NCBI GenBank assembly: GCA_964552195.1
Contig: CAZKFM010000001.1
Span: 434,001 to 498,000, forward strand
Length of the DNA: 64,000 nucleotides
Reading direction: 5' to 3'
DNA from: CAZKAP01 sp964552195
Lineage (GTDB): Bacteria > Bacteroidota > Bacteroidia > Flavobacteriales > Flavobacteriaceae
Part shown: one piece after another, positions 55,771-64,000 of the stretch
Layout of the letters: each line of letters starts with the position of its first letter
Position numbering within the stretch: position 1 is the stretch's first letter
Made by a program: the position numbers and the translations under genes
Notes under the pieces: model-generated
What the model was told of the DNA's origin: nothing
The model's database searches: none
Seen by the model: the letters and a program-made list of their open reading frames with translations, nothing else

Positions 55771-57006
55771 ATGAAGTCGCTTGTCCTCCATCTCTCCCTG
55801 GCACTTTTTGCTGTTCTTCTCTGGGGTTGCCGGAATTCCGGGCCCGAAGACGACCGTATAGAATACCGGGTGGCTTACCCACTCACGGTTTCCCTCTCCG
55901 AGTTTGAACGTGATGTCAGCATGGAGGCTCCCCAGCCGCTGGAGGAACCCGGAAAGATCTATGCCTATGAGAACTGGATACTCATAAGCGAGCAAGGAAA
56001 GGGCATTCATGTATTGGACAATTCGGATCCGGAAGCGCCACTAAAAGTGGGATTCATTCCCATCATAGGTAACCGAGACCTGTCCATAAAGGGGGACATA
56101 CTCTACGCCGATAGCCTTCGTGACCTGCTTGTATTTGATTTTACGAATCCCAGTTCCATTTCCATGATCGGCCGGCTTGAAGACGTGCTCCAGCATCCCG
56201 TGGTCTGGCCTGCCGAGGCAGAGATGTTCGAATACGGCCGGATAGGCGATGATGAGATCCTCATCGGCTGGGAGGTGCGCACTGAACTGCGATCGCCCCC
56301 GGATATGCAGGTGGATATACTCTGGGCCGAAGATGCCGCTCTGGCAGGACCCGCCGGACAAGGGGGCTCCCTGGCCCGGTTTAGAATAGTAGGCGATTAT
56401 TTGTACGCTGTCGATAGCCACAGCATCAACATATTTGACATCACCGACCTGCTCAACCCTCTGGAGCAGGAGGACGTCTTCGCAGGGTTTGACATCGAGA
56501 CGATCTACAATCAGGGAGCAATGCTCTTTCTGGGGAGTCGCTCCGGCATGTACATATATGATATTACCGAACCCTCAAGTCCGGTTTACGTGTCCGAATT
56601 CCAGCATGGAACGGCTTGCGATCCGGTTGTGGTCGAGGGAGATTATGCGTATGTTACCCTTAGGGGAGGAACCATCTGTGGTGCGGCCGAGAGCGGGCTC
56701 TACATTATCGACATAAAAGATCTCTTGCAACCTGTGCAGCTCGCCTTCTATCCCATGGACGGTCCGTATGGGCTGGGGTACCACGGGTCTCATCTCTACG
56801 TCTGTGATGACGATTCGGGTCTGAAGGTATACGATAAATCCGATCTGGAGGGACTGGAGCTGTTACAGCGTTTCGATTATGCAGAGGCTTTTGACCTGAT
56901 ACCTCTGGAATCGCATCTGATTTTGATTGCCGGGCAACGCCTGGTGCAGTTCCGTTATGCCGGTAATGGCCTCGAACTCATAGGGGAGACTTTGCTGGTG
57001 GATTAA
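55771..57006 (+). CDS. LVIVD-repeat lipoprotein
   Basis: 411 residues. The lipoprotein signal ends in LLWGC (Cys20). The mature protein is a propeller built from LVIVD-type repeats, for example IHVLDNSDPEAPLKVGFI, LLVFDFTNPSSISMIG, INIFDITDLLNPLEQ, MYIYDITEPSSPVYVSEF and LYIIDIKDLLQPVQLAFY. It is exposed on an envelope membrane and probably binds something; no enzyme motif is seen. The gene is divergent from miaB and stands alone before topA. Confidence 0.85.
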   Translation: MKSLVLHLSLALFAVLLWGCRNSGPEDDRIEYRVAYPLTVSLSEFERDVSMEAPQPLEEPGKIYAYENWILISEQGKGIHVLDNSDPEAPLKVGFIPIIGNRDLSIKGDILYADSLRDLLVFDFTNPSSISMIGRLEDVLQHPVVWPAEAEMFEYGRIGDDEILIGWEVRTELRSPPDMQVDILWAEDAALAGPAGQGGSLARFRIVGDYLYAVDSHSINIFDITDLLNPLEQEDVFAGFDIETIYNQGAMLFLGSRSGMYIYDITEPSSPVYVSEFQHGTACDPVVVEGDYAYVTLRGGTICGAAESGLYIIDIKDLLQPVQLAFYPMDGPYGLGYHGSHLYVCDDDSGLKVYDKSDLEGLELLQRFDYAEAFDLIPLESHLILIAGQRLVQFRYAGNGLELIGETLLVD

Positions 57007-57241
57007 CTTATTGTAAATATTCGGGAGGTTTCCCGATAGCCTTTTTCGGTTTATTCTGATTCCTATTCTGGAGTCAGTCCTTTAGTGTTATGCGCCCTCC
57101 ATGGCCTTCCGTACCATCATCTGAGGAACGCTCTGCCGGAGGGTAAACTGTGCGGTCCATACAAGAAAACTCCTCCTGTTTCGTTCGTATTTGCGCATTG
57201 TAAGGAATCGCTACGCCGGGTTTCTCAAATTTTTTTTGACA

Positions 57242-57249
57242 TACTTTTG
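57242..57249 (+). promoter_or_regulatory. -7 box ahead of topA (TACTTTTG)
   Basis: A perfect TAnnTTTG on the plus strand, 18 bases before the topA ATG, giving a very short leader. The -33 position has only a T-rich TTTC. Confidence 0.45.
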
Positions 57250-57266
57250 TCTGTGATTTTGACTAT

Positions 57267-59804
57267 ATGGCCAAAAACTTAGTAATCGTTGAGTCGCCTG
57301 CGAAGGCAAAAACCATTGAGAAGTTCCTGGGTAAGGAGTTTCAGGTCGAGTCCAGCTACGGACATATAGCCGACCTGCCCGACAACGATCTCGGGGTAGA
57401 TATCGAGGACGACTTCACGCCCAGCTACATTGTGAGCAAGGATAAAGAAGGTCTGGTAAAGAGGCTGCAAAGCCTGGCCGCCAAAGCGGACCTGATCTGG
57501 CTCGCCAGCGATGAGGATCGGGAGGGTGAAGCTATTTCGTGGCACCTCGCCGAGACCCTGGGGCTCGATCGGGACAAAACCCGGCGCATCGTGTTCAACT
57601 CGATTACCAAGTCGGCCATTCAGAATGCCATGGAAAACCCGAGGGGGATCGATTACAACCTGGTCAACGCCCAGCAGGCCCGAAGGGTGCTGGACCGTCT
57701 GGTGGGGTATCAGCTCTCTCCGGTACTCTGGAAAAAAATACGACCGGGACTTTCGGCCGGCCGGGTGCAGTCCGTAGCGGTTCGCCTGATCGTCGAACGC
57801 GAGAGGGAGATCGCCAAATTCGAATCCGAGAGTTCCTTTCGGGTAAAGGCCGTTTTCGAAACGGTCGAAGGGGTGCGTTTCGAGGCTACCCTGTCCAAAG
57901 CGTTTAAGACCGAGGCCGAGGCCGGGGAATTTGTCCGAAAGAACTCCGGTGCATCTTTTGTGGTGGAAGAACTGGAAAAAAAGCCTGCCCGAAAGAAGCC
58001 CGCGGCCCCGTTTACGACTTCAACCCTGCAGCAGGAGGCGGCCCGTAAATTGGGGTATTCTGTGAGCAGAACCATGAGTCTGGCCCAGCGACTTTACGAG
58101 GCAGGACTGATCACATACATGAGGACGGATAGTGTAAACCTCTCGCCTGAGGCCATAACACAGGCAGGAGATGTGATTACCCGGCAATACGGGGAGCGCT
58201 ATAGCAACCCCAGAAATTACAAAAGCAAGAGCAAGGGTGCCCAGGAGGCCCACGAAGCGATCCGGCCCACTAGCATGGGATCTGCGGCTCCTTCCATGGA
58301 GGCGGATCAGGCCAGGCTCTTCGATCTCATACAAAAAAGGACACTGGCATCGCAGATGGCTGACGCCGAACTGGAGCGGACTCAGGTCAAGATATCTTCC
58401 GATGCCTATGAGGAGCGATTTACCGCCAGGGGCGAAGTGATTACTTTCGACGGATTCCTCAAGGTATATCTCGAGGGGAAAGACGAGGAGGATGGTTTGG
58501 AGGAGCAGGAGGGAACCCTTCCTAAGCTCAGTGTGGACGAATCCCTGAACCTTCAGGTACTCACCGCTACGCAGCGATTTACCCGCCCGCCCTACCGCTA
58601 CACCGAGGCCTCCCTGGTCAAGAAGTTGGAGGAGCTCGGTATTGGCCGGCCCTCGACTTATGCCCCGACGATATCGGTGATCATTAAGCGGAATTATGTC
58701 GCCAAGGGAACCGTGGAAGGTAAGGACCGGCCTTATGTACAGCTCGCATTGGACGGGGATTCGGTGAGTCGATCGGAACTGGTGGAAAAGATCGGTTCGG
58801 ACAAAGGAAAACTGGTCCCGACCGATATTGGAATGATCGTAAATGACTTCCTCGTCACCCATTTCAGCAATATCGTCGATTACCATTTCACGGCCCGGGT
58901 GGAAGAGGAATTCGATGAGATAGCCACTGGAGATGAGGACTGGAAACAGATGATGAATGCCTTCTACAAGGACTTCCGGCCGGTGCTCGAAAACGTGGAA
59001 GAGAATGCGGAGCGGGCCAGTGGCGAACGCATCCTGGGCGTGGACCCCAAGAGTGGTCGCGAGGTTCTCACCCGACTCGGAAAATACGGTCCCATAGTAC
59101 AGATCGGACGCCCGGATGAAGAAGAGGATCCCGCATACGCCAGTTTGCTGCCCGGACAGTCCATATCGAATATCGAACTGGATGAGGCTCTGAAATTGTT
59201 CGAGCTGCCCAGGAAACTGGGTGTTTACGAGGGCGAAGAGATCGAGGCCAACATCGGGCGCTACGGACCCTACGTGCGATTTGGTTCCAAGTTCATCTCA
59301 CTGAACAAGTCCGATAGTGTTTTTGAGCTCGACATGGATCGGGCTGTAGAATTGATCGAACAGAAGAAGGAGGCCGACCGGCCTGTGGCGGTTTACGAGG
59401 GCCACGACGTAACCAAGGGCGTTGGCCGTTTCGGTCCCTTCCTGAAGTGGAATGGACTTTTTATTAATGTGAACAAGAAGTACGACTTCGACAACCTGAG
59501 CCAGGATGATATCGTAGAGCTGATCGAGGCCAAGAAGCAGAAGGAAATCGAAAAGGTGGTAGCCAATTGGCCCGATGAAGGCATCCGGATCGAGAAGGCG
59601 CGCTGGGGAAGGCATGTAATCATTCAGGGAAAAACAAATGTCGAACTGAACAAGAATATAGCGGCGGCGGAACTGTCACTGGACGAGGCCAAGTCACTAC
59701 TGGCACAGCTGGGGGATAAAAAGAAGGCCGCATCCGGGTCAAAAAAAACGAACACTAAGAAGGCGGGCGCCAAGTCTGCCCGAAACAAGAAGACGAAAAA
59801 ATAA
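57267..59804 (+). CDS. topA: DNA topoisomerase I
   Basis: 845 residues of the type IA enzyme that relaxes negative supercoils. The Toprim domain starts with VIVESPAKAKTIEKFLG and holds SDEDREGEAI; the active-site tyrosine is about Tyr284 in ITYMRTDS. The C-terminal part has repeats of the GRYGPYVRFG / GRFGPFLKWN type instead of cysteine zinc ribbons, and ends in a Lys/Ala-rich tail (GSKKTNTKKAGAKSARNKKT) that should bind DNA by charge. The arginase-fold gene starts two bases after its stop. Confidence 0.96.
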   Translation: MAKNLVIVESPAKAKTIEKFLGKEFQVESSYGHIADLPDNDLGVDIEDDFTPSYIVSKDKEGLVKRLQSLAAKADLIWLASDEDREGEAISWHLAETLGLDRDKTRRIVFNSITKSAIQNAMENPRGIDYNLVNAQQARRVLDRLVGYQLSPVLWKKIRPGLSAGRVQSVAVRLIVEREREIAKFESESSFRVKAVFETVEGVRFEATLSKAFKTEAEAGEFVRKNSGASFVVEELEKKPARKKPAAPFTTSTLQQEAARKLGYSVSRTMSLAQRLYEAGLITYMRTDSVNLSPEAITQAGDVITRQYGERYSNPRNYKSKSKGAQEAHEAIRPTSMGSAAPSMEADQARLFDLIQKRTLASQMADAELERTQVKISSDAYEERFTARGEVITFDGFLKVYLEGKDEEDGLEEQEGTLPKLSVDESLNLQVLTATQRFTRPPYRYTEASLVKKLEELGIGRPSTYAPTISVIIKRNYVAKGTVEGKDRPYVQLALDGDSVSRSELVEKIGSDKGKLVPTDIGMIVNDFLVTHFSNIVDYHFTARVEEEFDEIATGDEDWKQMMNAFYKDFRPVLENVEENAERASGERILGVDPKSGREVLTRLGKYGPIVQIGRPDEEEDPAYASLLPGQSISNIELDEALKLFELPRKLGVYEGEEIEANIGRYGPYVRFGSKFISLNKSDSVFELDMDRAVELIEQKKEADRPVAVYEGHDVTKGVGRFGPFLKWNGLFINVNKKYDFDNLSQDDIVELIEAKKQKEIEKVVANWPDEGIRIEKARWGRHVIIQGKTNVELNKNIAAAELSLDEAKSLLAQLGDKKKAASGSKKTNTKKAGAKSARNKKTKK

Positions 59805-59806
59805 CC

Positions 59807-60964
59807 ATGCCTTTTGATTTGTTGAAGCCGGTAAGCGGGCAGGTTCTCGCTTTTACGGAATTGTTGCCCCCCCAGAGCCTGGGCCGGCATGTTTTTAAAC
59901 ACACCGAAAAGAAAGGGCTGCCTGTATTTGCCACGGCAACCGTTGCCATAGTGGGGGTACTGGAGTACCGAACGCCTTTCGAGCGCAAGTACGAGCCCAT
60001 CGATCTGGACTCGCTCCGCAAGGAACTCTATCAGCTCATGAACGGAAACTGGAATACGGTGATTCTCGATATCGGAGACATCGAAGCCGGTGAGACTCTA
60101 GAAGACACCTACTTCCTGGTCCGTCAGATCGTGGCCGGTCTGGTGGAGGAACGGATCATTCCCCTGGTGATTGCTCCTAATCAGGATATTACCTACGCCA
60201 CCTACCGTTCATTCGACGGCATACGCGACCTGATAACCCTGGCCAATATCGACAGCCGGTTCGACTTCGGGGACGGTAATTCCCTGGTCGAGGACCACTC
60301 CTACATGAGCCGGATCATCACCGATAAGCCGAACAACCTGCTGCAATACATCAACCTGGGGTATCAGACCTACTTCAATGCCCAGGAGGAGATCGACCTC
60401 ATGGACCGGTTGTTCTTCGATGCCTATCGTCTGGGAGAACTCACTAGGGATATCGCAAAGGCGGAACCCATACTGAGACAAGCCGATATGGTGAGTGTGG
60501 ACATGCATGCCGTGCAGGCCATGGACCAGGGGGGTGGTCACGGCTATTCTCCTAACGGCTTTAACGGGAGGGAGATCTGTGCGCTGATGCGCTATGCAGG
60601 CATGTCCGACTCCGTTTTCCTCATGGGAATCTACGAGATGAATAATTCGGGCCTGAGCGTTGCGTTGGTGGCTCAGATGATTTGGTATTTTATTGAAGGA
60701 CTCAGCCTCAGGATAGAGGAGAATCCGCTTTCGGGAAGTGAAGATTTTAGTAAGTTTACCGTTCCCGGAGTGGAAAGCGACCTGGTCTTTTACAAGAGCA
60801 TGATCACCTCCCGCTGGTGGATGGAGGCTCCCGTGAATGCACTGGAACGCAAGATTGAGAAAAAGGTAGTGCTACTGCCCTGTAATGAAGAGGATTATCT
60901 GGAGGCTTGCAACGAAGTCGTGCCGGATCGCTGGCTCAAGGCGTACAAGCGAAGCATGACCTGA
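59807..60964 (+). CDS. Arginase/formimidoylglutamase-fold protein with degenerate metal site
   Basis: 385 residues of the ureohydrolase (arginase) fold, usually annotated formimidoylglutamase in Flavobacteriia. The normal metal motifs are altered: the GGGHD loop reads APNQD, DAHxD reads DSRFD, and DxDxxDP reads SVDMHAVQA. At least three metal ligands are therefore changed, so the classical two-manganese reaction is doubtful. No other histidine-degradation gene (hutH, hutU, hutI) is near. It is co-transcribed with topA (two-base gap) and lies upstream of gldK. It could be a pseudoenzyme with another role. Confidence 0.75.
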   Translation: MPFDLLKPVSGQVLAFTELLPPQSLGRHVFKHTEKKGLPVFATATVAIVGVLEYRTPFERKYEPIDLDSLRKELYQLMNGNWNTVILDIGDIEAGETLEDTYFLVRQIVAGLVEERIIPLVIAPNQDITYATYRSFDGIRDLITLANIDSRFDFGDGNSLVEDHSYMSRIITDKPNNLLQYINLGYQTYFNAQEEIDLMDRLFFDAYRLGELTRDIAKAEPILRQADMVSVDMHAVQAMDQGGGHGYSPNGFNGREICALMRYAGMSDSVFLMGIYEMNNSGLSVALVAQMIWYFIEGLSLRIEENPLSGSEDFSKFTVPGVESDLVFYKSMITSRWWMEAPVNALERKIEKKVVLLPCNEEDYLEACNEVVPDRWLKAYKRSMT

Positions 60965-61076
60965 AAAAAAGCTAATATTTACGTTGGAAAGCACAATAAT
61001 TGGATGAAAAGTTAGTTTAGGTATTTGACGTGCGAACACTATGTCTAACTATTGAAAGAAAAAATTTAGCTAAAGT

Positions 61077-62438
61077 ATGAGAAAGCTAATCCTATCTATC
61101 CTAGCTTTTGCATTCCTACTTACCAGTTGTGGATCGGGTTCCAACTCAGGAGGAGAGTTGGTCGGAGTGAGTGGTAAGAAGTGGTATCCCGAAAAACCTT
61201 ACGGGATGGTTCTGATCCCCAGGGGTTCCTATATCATGGGTAAAGCTGAGGAAGACCAGGCACGATTGCTGAACGCACCGACCCGCACCGTAACCGTCCG
61301 ATCCTTCTATATGGACGATACCGAAATCACCAATAGCGAATACCGACAGTTTGTGGAATGGGTTAAGGATTCGATTACCCGAACCCATCTGGCCAAGCTA
61401 GCCGAAGAACTCGGACTGGGTCCGGATGACGGTGGTATTGGTGATTACGTATTCAAGGATACGGATACCTCTCGCATGTCTGTCTATGAGCGCTATATGC
61501 TCGATAACTACGGCGGCATCAACTTCGACGACTATGCGGCGCGTCCGCTGGACAAAGATGTTAAACTGGTTTGGGACCCTTCCGACTATCCGGACGAATT
61601 CTATGCCGAGGTCATGGATACCTTGTATCTGTCCGAGGAAGAAACCTATAACGGTCAGCGAACTTTCGATGTTACAAGACTGAAATACAAGTACAACTGG
61701 ATGGATATCGAGTCAGCTGCCCGGAGCAGGGGCGGCAGTCGCAAGGATTTCATCCGTCAGCAGGAATTGCCCATTTATCCCGATACCACGGTATGGATCA
61801 AGGATTTCCAGTATTCCTACAACGAGCCCATGCACAACGATTACTTCTGGCACGATGCCTATAGCGATTATCCCGTCGTGGGTGTGAACTGGCGACAGGC
61901 TAAGGCCTTCTGTCACTGGAGGACGAAGATCAAGAATGATGCTCAGAAAGCCAAGGGCAAGCAGTTCGTGAACCAGTTCCGACTGCCCACCGAAGCGGAA
62001 TGGGAATACGCTGCTCGTGGAGGTATCGAAGGGGGAACTTATCCCTGGGGAGGTCCTTATGTGATCAGCGATACGGGTTGCTTTATGGCCAACTTCAAGC
62101 CGCAGCGCGGGGACTATGCCGCCGATGCAGCGCTCTACACCGTTGAGGCCAAGAGTTATGAGCCCAACGATTACAATCTTTACAATATGGCCGGGAATGT
62201 GTCGGAGTGGACCAATTCCAGCTACGATCCCAGTGCCTATGAGTATGTTTCAACCATGAACCCCAATGCGGGTTCTAACCAGAACAAAAGAAAAGTCATC
62301 CGAGGCGGATCCTGGAAAGACGTTGCTTATTTCCTACAGGTAAGCACACGCGATTACGAGTACCAGGATTCGGCGAGGAGTTATATCGGATTCCGAACCG
62401 TGCAGGACTATATGGGAGAGGAGGATTCGACGCAGTAA
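61077..62438 (+). CDS. gldK: Gliding motility / type IX secretion lipoprotein GldK
   Basis: 453 residues. The lipoprotein signal ends in LLTSC (Cys18). The rest is a sulfatase-modifying-factor (FGE-like) fold: YGMVLIPRGSYIMGKAEED, FYMDDTEITNSEYRQFV, GVNWRQAKAFCHWR, RLPTEAEWEYAARGG, NMAGNVSEWTNSSYDP and VIRGGSWKD. GldK with GldN forms the ring attached to the outer membrane in the type IX secretion/gliding machine. gldL and gldM follow, as in other Flavobacteriaceae. Confidence 0.95.
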   Translation: MRKLILSILAFAFLLTSCGSGSNSGGELVGVSGKKWYPEKPYGMVLIPRGSYIMGKAEEDQARLLNAPTRTVTVRSFYMDDTEITNSEYRQFVEWVKDSITRTHLAKLAEELGLGPDDGGIGDYVFKDTDTSRMSVYERYMLDNYGGINFDDYAARPLDKDVKLVWDPSDYPDEFYAEVMDTLYLSEEETYNGQRTFDVTRLKYKYNWMDIESAARSRGGSRKDFIRQQELPIYPDTTVWIKDFQYSYNEPMHNDYFWHDAYSDYPVVGVNWRQAKAFCHWRTKIKNDAQKAKGKQFVNQFRLPTEAEWEYAARGGIEGGTYPWGGPYVISDTGCFMANFKPQRGDYAADAALYTVEAKSYEPNDYNLYNMAGNVSEWTNSSYDPSAYEYVSTMNPNAGSNQNKRKVIRGGSWKDVAYFLQVSTRDYEYQDSARSYIGFRTVQDYMGEEDSTQ

Positions 62439-62533
62439 GTGCGGAACCAATTTTTCGAATTATGGCTTTAGAGAACACTATCACTTCTGAAACCAAATTC
62501 TTATCATTATAACTTAATCTAAATTTTAAAAAA

Positions 62534-63178
62534 ATGGCACAATCAAGATCGACAAAAAAGCTTTTGAACATGGCCTATGGCCTTGGGGCTTCCGTAGTAA
62601 TTATCGGTGCCCTGTTCAAGATTACTCACTATGAAATAAACGAGTGGCTGAACGGATCTACCCTCCTGTCTTTGGGTCTCATCACAGAGGCAATCATTTT
62701 CGCCCTGAGTGCATTCGAACCGGTGGAAGAGGATGTAGACTGGTCACTGGTATATCCGGAGTTGAACGGTGACGGTTCCAAGAACAAGGAGTCTGCCCGT
62801 GATGCTGAGGCCATACTGTCCAAGAAACTGGACGAGATGCTGAAGGAAGCTAAAATAGATGCGAGCCTGATGAACAGTCTGGGTGAGAGCATCCGCAGCT
62901 TCGAAGGCGCGGCTAAGAACATAGCCCCGACTACGGATGCTATTCAGCACACCAAGCGCTACTCTGAGGAGCTTTCTCATGCAGCGGCCCAGATGGAATC
63001 GTTGAACAGCCTTTACAAGGTACAGCTGGAAAGCGCCAGCCGTCAGGCCTCTATCAATGAGGAAGTAGTACAAAATGCAGGAGCGCTCAAACAACAGATG
63101 GAAGCTCTTACTACCAACCTTTCTTCATTGAACGGTGTTTACGGTGGTATGCTCTCTGCGATGAACAAGCGTTCCTAA
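62534..63178 (+). CDS. gldL: Gliding motility / type IX secretion motor protein GldL
   Basis: 214 residues. Two N-terminal membrane helices (LLNMAYGLGASVVIIGALF and STLLSLGLITEAIIFALSAF), the second with the conserved Glu that forms part of the proton path, then a long cytoplasmic coiled coil (about 85-210). GldL and GldM form the inner-membrane proton-driven motor of type IX secretion and gliding. The gene lies 95 bases after gldK. Confidence 0.95.
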   Translation: MAQSRSTKKLLNMAYGLGASVVIIGALFKITHYEINEWLNGSTLLSLGLITEAIIFALSAFEPVEEDVDWSLVYPELNGDGSKNKESARDAEAILSKKLDEMLKEAKIDASLMNSLGESIRSFEGAAKNIAPTTDAIQHTKRYSEELSHAAAQMESLNSLYKVQLESASRQASINEEVVQNAGALKQQMEALTTNLSSLNGVYGGMLSAMNKRS

Positions 63179-63239
63179 CCGGAGCCTCGTCCGCGCAATA
63201 TCCCAAATCTGTTAAGTAACAACTTATTAAGAGACGACA

Positions 63240-64000
63240 ATGGCTTCAGGAAAGTTATCACCGCGCCAGAAGATGATCAACCTAATGTATTTGGTTTTCA
63301 TCGCCATGCTGGCTTTAAATATGAGCAAAGAGGTCCTTGGAGCTTTCGGTCTGATGAACGAAAGACTGCAGGATACCAATGCCAAGATCTCCAACGACAA
63401 TGCCGCCTTCCTGGCGAGCCTGGAGAACAAGGCATCAGAAAACGCCGCTAAGTACGGCCCTCTTTACGAACAGGCCAATCAGATCAAGGTCCTGTCGGAG
63501 GAGTACTATAGCTACATAGAAGGATTGAAAAGGTCGATGTTGGAGGAGGTTAAGGACCCCGAAGACTATCAGACCATGGATAAGCCCGATTTCCTCGACC
63601 AGATGTTTTTCGAGGGCGATAACCTCAAACCTGGCGGGCAGGAGTTTCTAGACAAGCGAATAGCTTACCGGGACCAGGTGCTGGCCATACTCGGAGATGA
63701 CCCCAAGTATCAGAGCCTGAGGGAATCGGTTATGCTGAGGTTTGAAACCGGAGGTGAAAACGGTCAGGTGGAGAACCGCGACGGCAGGAAAGTAGACTGG
63801 TTGAATTACAACTACGAAGGTTTCCCACTGATTGCATCGCTGACCAAATTGTCTTTCACCCAATCCGACATTCAGAATACCGAACAGGAGATACTGAAAA
63901 CCATGCTCGAGGGTCAGTTGACCAGCGAGGTGGCCATGACCAATTACACTACGCTGCTGGAGCAGAACAAGTCGGCATTCTATGCCGGTGAGGATTTCGA
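63240..64000 (+). CDS. gldM: Gliding motility / type IX secretion motor protein GldM, N-terminal part (cut by window edge)
   Basis: The first 253 codons of gldM from the ATG at 63240 (MASGKLSPRQKMINLMYLVF). One membrane helix (INLMYLVFIAMLALNMSKEV) is followed by the start of the periplasmic domain (LENKASENAAKYGPLYEQANQIK and on). GldM spans the periplasm and connects the GldL motor to the GldKN ring. The gene runs off the right edge, and gldN is expected beyond it. Confidence 0.95.
   Translation, partial: MASGKLSPRQKMINLMYLVFIAMLALNMSKEVLGAFGLMNERLQDTNAKISNDNAAFLASLENKASENAAKYGPLYEQANQIKVLSEEYYSYIEGLKRSMLEEVKDPEDYQTMDKPDFLDQMFFEGDNLKPGGQEFLDKRIAYRDQVLAILGDDPKYQSLRESVMLRFETGGENGQVENRDGRKVDWLNYNYEGFPLIASLTKLSFTQSDIQNTEQEILKTMLEGQLTSEVAMTNYTTLLEQNKSAFYAGEDF

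Noticed and set aside
58020..58886. A 288-codon open frame opposite topA
   Set aside because: Covered by the topoisomerase catalytic core; no domain is seen in the antisense translation.

Overview
The window comes from a member of the Bacteroidota, almost certainly a marine gliding bacterium of the family Flavobacteriaceae. The evidence is a gldK-gldL-gldM gliding/type IX secretion operon at the right edge, a large exported protein with a type IX (CHU_C) sorting domain, Bacteroidota-type promoters (TTG / TAnnTTTG), a degradative-type (class II) HMG-CoA reductase for the mevalonate pathway, and flavobacterial gene neighbourhoods (purH-mreB-mreC-mreD-mrdA-rodA; miaB-sigma54 activator-lptE-TPR-secG-groES-groEL; coaX-OMP-TPR-lptC-hemolysin-ppiD). 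The genus is not determined. Two 100-N runs show that this is scaffolded draft sequence.

Layout. 1-5.1 kb: a DUF1611 protein with an enolase-superfamily epimerase (dipeptide epimerase, or a D-glutamate route), an exported sugar-isomerase-like lipoprotein, a LOG-family hydrolase, a small exported protein and a solitary sucrose phosphorylase. 5.1-13.1 kb: a response regulator with a frameshifted PilJ-type sensor, an MscS channel, a Tat-type Kelch protein, an 876-residue SprB-like type IX secretion substrate, and two overlapping genes of unknown function. 13.5-17.2 kb: a serine carboxypeptidase and an exported protein, then about 1.3 kb of nested tandem and inverted repeats holding both assembly gaps, ending at tRNA-Phe. 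17.4-25.1 kb: coaX, an outer-membrane protein, a TPR protein, lptC, a small membrane protein, a HlyC/CorC protein and a PpiD-like chaperone, an envelope-biogenesis operon. 25.1-31.2 kb: GHMP kinase and HMG-CoA reductase on the minus strand, diverging from dipeptidyl peptidase IV and a peptide transporter.

31.2-38.4 kb: comEC, an NlpC/P60 hydrolase, lpxB, a small membrane protein and surE on the minus strand, diverging from the Prc protease. 38.4-45.7 kb: the cell-shape operon with purH at its head. 45.7-47.8 kb: a decayed acetyltransferase, a GAF-type methionine sulfoxide reductase and an HMA-MauE membrane protein. 48.0-55.7 kb: groESL and the secG/lptE/sigma-54-activator/miaB operon. 55.8-64.0 kb: an LVIVD lipoprotein, topA, an arginase-fold protein with a degenerate metal site, and gldK, gldL and partial gldM.

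Most genes are ordinary core genes for envelope building (LptC, LptE, LpxB, MreBCD-PBP2-RodA, SecG, PpiD, Prc, GldKLM). The less ordinary places are the repeat field at 15.7-17.1 kb, the unrecognised gene pair at 11.75-13.06 kb, the broken sensor at 5.1-5.9 kb, the acetyltransferase pseudogene at 45.8-46.2 kb, a sigma-54-like element in front of groES, the DUF1611/epimerase pair, and the solitary sucrose phosphorylase. I found no CRISPR array, transposase, rRNA gene or prophage.
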